From: Patescibacteria group bacterium
GTDB lineage: Bacteria > Patescibacteriota > Microgenomatia > UBA10105 > UBA927
DNA length: 5,512 bases
Assembly (NCBI GenBank): GCA_003545435.1
Contig: DPYI01000004.1
Coordinates: 1 to 5,512, forward strand
Reading direction: 5' to 3'
This document shows, piece after piece, positions 3,787-5,512 of this stretch (position 1 is its first letter; every line of letters begins with the position of its first letter). Both the position numbers and the translations under genes were made by a program. The notes beneath the pieces are model-generated. The model had not been told where the DNA came from, ran no database searches, and saw only the letters and a program-made list of their open reading frames with translations.

Positions 3787-5512
3787 CAAAAAATGCGGTC
3801 TGCGGAATTTCCACTGATCCTATACGCTTCATCTTTTCCTTGCCCCGTTTCTGTTTTTTCAGGAGTTTGTCTTTCCGCGTCCTATCGCCGCCGTAGAGTT
3901 TGGCAATCACGTCTTTCCGGAACGGTTTAATATCAGCCCGGGCAATGATTTCTCCGCCCGCTCCGCCGGATCGAGGCGAGCCTATAGCTGCCTGGACAGG
4001 GATGCTGAACTGCTGTCTGGGCAGCACCTCTGCCAAGCGCTCCACGATGTCTTTTCCCCTGTTTCTGGCCTGGTCTTTCACAATAAGAAATGACAGGGCA
4101 TCTACTTTTTCGTGGTTCACAAGGATATCAACTTTGATAACATCTGCTTTCTGGTAGTCAAAAAATTCGTAATCAAGGCTTGCATACCCTTCGGTGACGC
4201 TTTTCAGACGGTCAAAAAAATCCACAATTATATCAGATAAGGGCATGAGATAGGTAAATTCCGCTTGCTCCAGGTGATAGACCAGATCCACGTATTCCCC
4301 CCGTTTTTGTTGGGCAAGCTGCATGATGGGGCCGACGTATCGTTTTGGAGCATAGAGAGTCACCTGCATAATCGGCTCCTGCACGTCCTCAATAAAAGAC
4401 GGGTCAGGAAACTCGGAGGGAGATTGGATGGAATATTGGCTATTTGTTGATGGTTCGTCGTTCATAGAAAAATCCTTCTTCTCTTTTCCATCAACAATAA
4501 ACAGTGAACCGTGAACTATCCCCGCTTTCGCAGGATTTACTCCTGCCTTCAATTGCACCCGGTACTCCACACTCGGCGCTGTGGCCAAAAGGTCAAGACC
4601 AAACTCGCGGGAGAGCCGCTCCTGCACGATTTCCGCGTGCAACAGCCCTAAAAATCCGCAGTGAAAACCGTTGCCCAGAGCAGTCGAAGAAATTGGCCGA
4701 AATGAAAACGCGCCGTCAGAAAGCCGAAATTTTTCTACCGCTACGCGCGCTTTCGTAAATTCCTCTTGCTCAATCGGAAATAACCCCACAAACACCATGG
4801 GCTTTGGCTCCTTATAACCGGGAAGCGACGGAACGTCAGAAGGCAAATTTTTATAATTCTGAATTCTGAATTCTGAATTCTGAATTGTAATGGTGTCTCC
4901 TACTTTTGCCAGCCGCACGTCTTTAAGTCCTGTGGCAATATACCCCACTTCTCCTGTGGATAATCCTCCGGAAGGCACCATTTTCGGCGAAAAATAGCCG
5001 ATTTCAATCGGCGTTACCTCCGCGCTACTTGCTAAAAACCGTATCTGCATTTGTGTATTACTATATACACCTTGAAAGGTGTCACCTTTAAAGGGTAACG
5101 ATCCATCAACGACCCTAACAAACACGACCACTCCTTTATGCGAATCGTATTGGGAAGAAAATACTAATGCCCTGGCTGGCGCGTCCTGATTTCCCTGAGG
5201 ACAGGGTATCCTTTCCACAATGGCATCCAACACCTGTTCAACGTTTTTACCCGTTTTTGCGGAAATGTGAAGTATTTCTTCCTTGGTAAATCCTAACTCC
5301 ACAAGCTCTGCTTCTGTTTCTTCAATGCGGGCGTTGGGAAGGTCAATTTTATTTATCAGTGGAATAACCGTCAGGTGATGATTGCGGGCAAGATGCAGGT
5401 TTGCCAGAGTCTGTGCCTGTACCCCTTGGGTTGCGTCCACAACGAGGAGCGCTCCTTCACAAGCAGCAAGAGACCGGCTGACTTCATAGGTAAAATCCAC
5501 ATGGCCGGGAGT
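3764..5512 (-). CDS. lepA: Elongation factor 4 (LepA), 5'-truncated by the window edge
   Basis: This is the ribosome-binding translational GTPase EF4, which back-translocates or remodels stalled elongation complexes. The frame is open through the right edge, so the N-terminus, including the P-loop and switch I, is outside the window. The first visible residues, TPGHVDFTYEVSRSL, are the G3 motif. G4 is NKID (5353-5342) and G5 is SAK (5263-5255). The order of domains II, III and V and the LepA-specific C-terminal domain is intact, with landmarks LGNGFHCGFLGLLHAEIVQE, FFDRLKSVTEGYASLDY, RQQFSIPVQAAIG and KLYGGDRTRKDKLLKKQK. It ends at FDVLRKRN with TAA at 3764. About 582 residues are present where E. 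coli has roughly 523 for the same span. The excess includes insertions near 4829-4888 (heptamer-repeat peptide), 4421-4540 and 3953-3979. These replace or lengthen surface loops and keep the frame, so the protein is probably functional. Confidence 0.97.
   Translation of the reverse strand, partial: TPGHVDFTYEVSRSLAACEGALLVVDATQGVQAQTLANLHLARNHHLTVIPLINKIDLPNARIEETEAELVELGFTKEEILHISAKTGKNVEQVLDAIVERIPCPQGNQDAPARALVFSSQYDSHKGVVVFVRVVDGSLPFKGDTFQGVYSNTQMQIRFLASSAEVTPIEIGYFSPKMVPSGGLSTGEVGYIATGLKDVRLAKVGDTITIQNSEFRIQNYKNLPSDVPSLPGYKEPKPMVFVGLFPIEQEEFTKARVAVEKFRLSDGAFSFRPISSTALGNGFHCGFLGLLHAEIVQERLSREFGLDLLATAPSVEYRVQLKAGVNPAKAGIVHGSLFIVDGKEKKDFSMNDEPSTNSQYSIQSPSEFPDPSFIEDVQEPIMQVTLYAPKRYVGPIMQLAQQKRGEYVDLVYHLEQAEFTYLMPLSDIIVDFFDRLKSVTEGYASLDYEFFDYQKADVIKVDILVNHEKVDALSFLIVKDQARNRGKDIVERLAEVLPRQQFSIPVQAAIGSPRSGGAGGEIIARADIKPFRKDVIAKLYGGDRTRKDKLLKKQKRGKEKMKRIGSVEIPQTAFFDVLRKRN
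3953..3979 (-). other. GC-rich in-frame insertion in the LepA C-terminal domain
   Basis: Between the conserved AAIG and EIIAR, where E. coli has AAIGTHIIAR with almost no linker, this LepA carries SPRSGGAGG, an insertion of about 8-9 residues. The DNA is clearly GC-richer than its surroundings and contains short complementary runs (CGCC...GGCG). This suggests an inserted repeat fragment rather than gradual loop growth. The insertion adjoins the LepA-specific C-terminal domain. Confidence 0.5.
4421..4540 (-). other. Forty-codon low-complexity insertion in LepA
   Basis: The conserved segments SVEYRVQLK.G and PSEFPDP are normally separated by about eight residues (E. coli has REVIYVDS). Here 40 residues lie between them, beginning VNPAKAGIVHGSLFIVDG and ending NSQYSIQS. 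The DNA holds a short near-tandem motif (GTGAAC then CGTGAAC, about 4504-4516 on the plus strand). It also holds a 10-bp inverted repeat, TTGTTGATGG (4444-4453) and CCATCAACAA (4488-4497). The peptide is hydrophilic apart from GSLFIV and probably forms an exposed loop. It looks like a mosaic of short repeats captured in frame. Confidence 0.55.
4855..4887. repeat. Heptanucleotide tandem repeat (AATTCTG) inside lepA
   Basis: Four exact AATTCTG units lie at 4855-4882, followed by a partial unit (AATTG) at 4883-4887. On the coding strand it is read as IQNSEFRIQN within a loop that is normally about nine residues between GDT.T and LPGYK; here it is twenty. A 7-nt unit shifts frame with every single-unit gain or loss, and only steps of three units stay in frame. 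The copy number here keeps lepA open. Confidence 0.88.

Overview
The window reads as a gene-dense bacterial chromosome fragment of moderate GC. One housekeeping gene is certain: lepA (elongation factor 4). The rest is accessory: a zinc-metalloprotease-like membrane protein, a GT-C-type membrane protein, a REP-associated tyrosine transposase (RAYT), and several small proteins I cannot name. None of the large reading frames has an in-frame TGA, so TGA appears to be an ordinary stop. The small proteins, weak Shine-Dalgarno sequences on several genes and low-complexity insertions in LepA fit an uncultivated small-genome lineage such as Patescibacteria/CPR. That placement is inference; no rRNA is present to test it.

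Layout. 1-329 (-) is the N-terminal part of a GT-C-like membrane protein that runs off the left edge. 330-522 is a divergent intergenic region with a perfect 29-bp palindrome and a sigma70-like promoter embedded in a 40-bp nested dyad. 523-1248 (+) is a HExxH membrane protein. 1247-2047 is a palindrome-RAYT-palindrome unit. 2046-2884 (-) holds three small genes (79, 75 and 77 codons) behind a good promoter; two of them look like divergent paralogues. 3076-3513 (-) encodes a 145-residue DUF1284-like protein. 3591-3786 (-) holds a possible small gene whose frames meet at a T7 tract. 3764 to the right edge (-) is lepA without its first codons.

The most striking signal is the palindrome family. 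Three clear copies and one degenerate copy lie within 2.7 kb, and two identical copies bracket the RAYT gene. The palindromes end in TAGC...GCTA, so each end can supply a TAG stop. Four genes (the HExxH protein, the RAYT, the 79-aa protein and the DUF1284-like protein) terminate on exactly that TAG. The copy upstream of the RAYT may also provide its -35 box.

lepA carries three in-frame insertions relative to the usual protein. One is encoded by a heptanucleotide tandem repeat, so short repeat DNA has entered coding sequence as well as intergenic space here.
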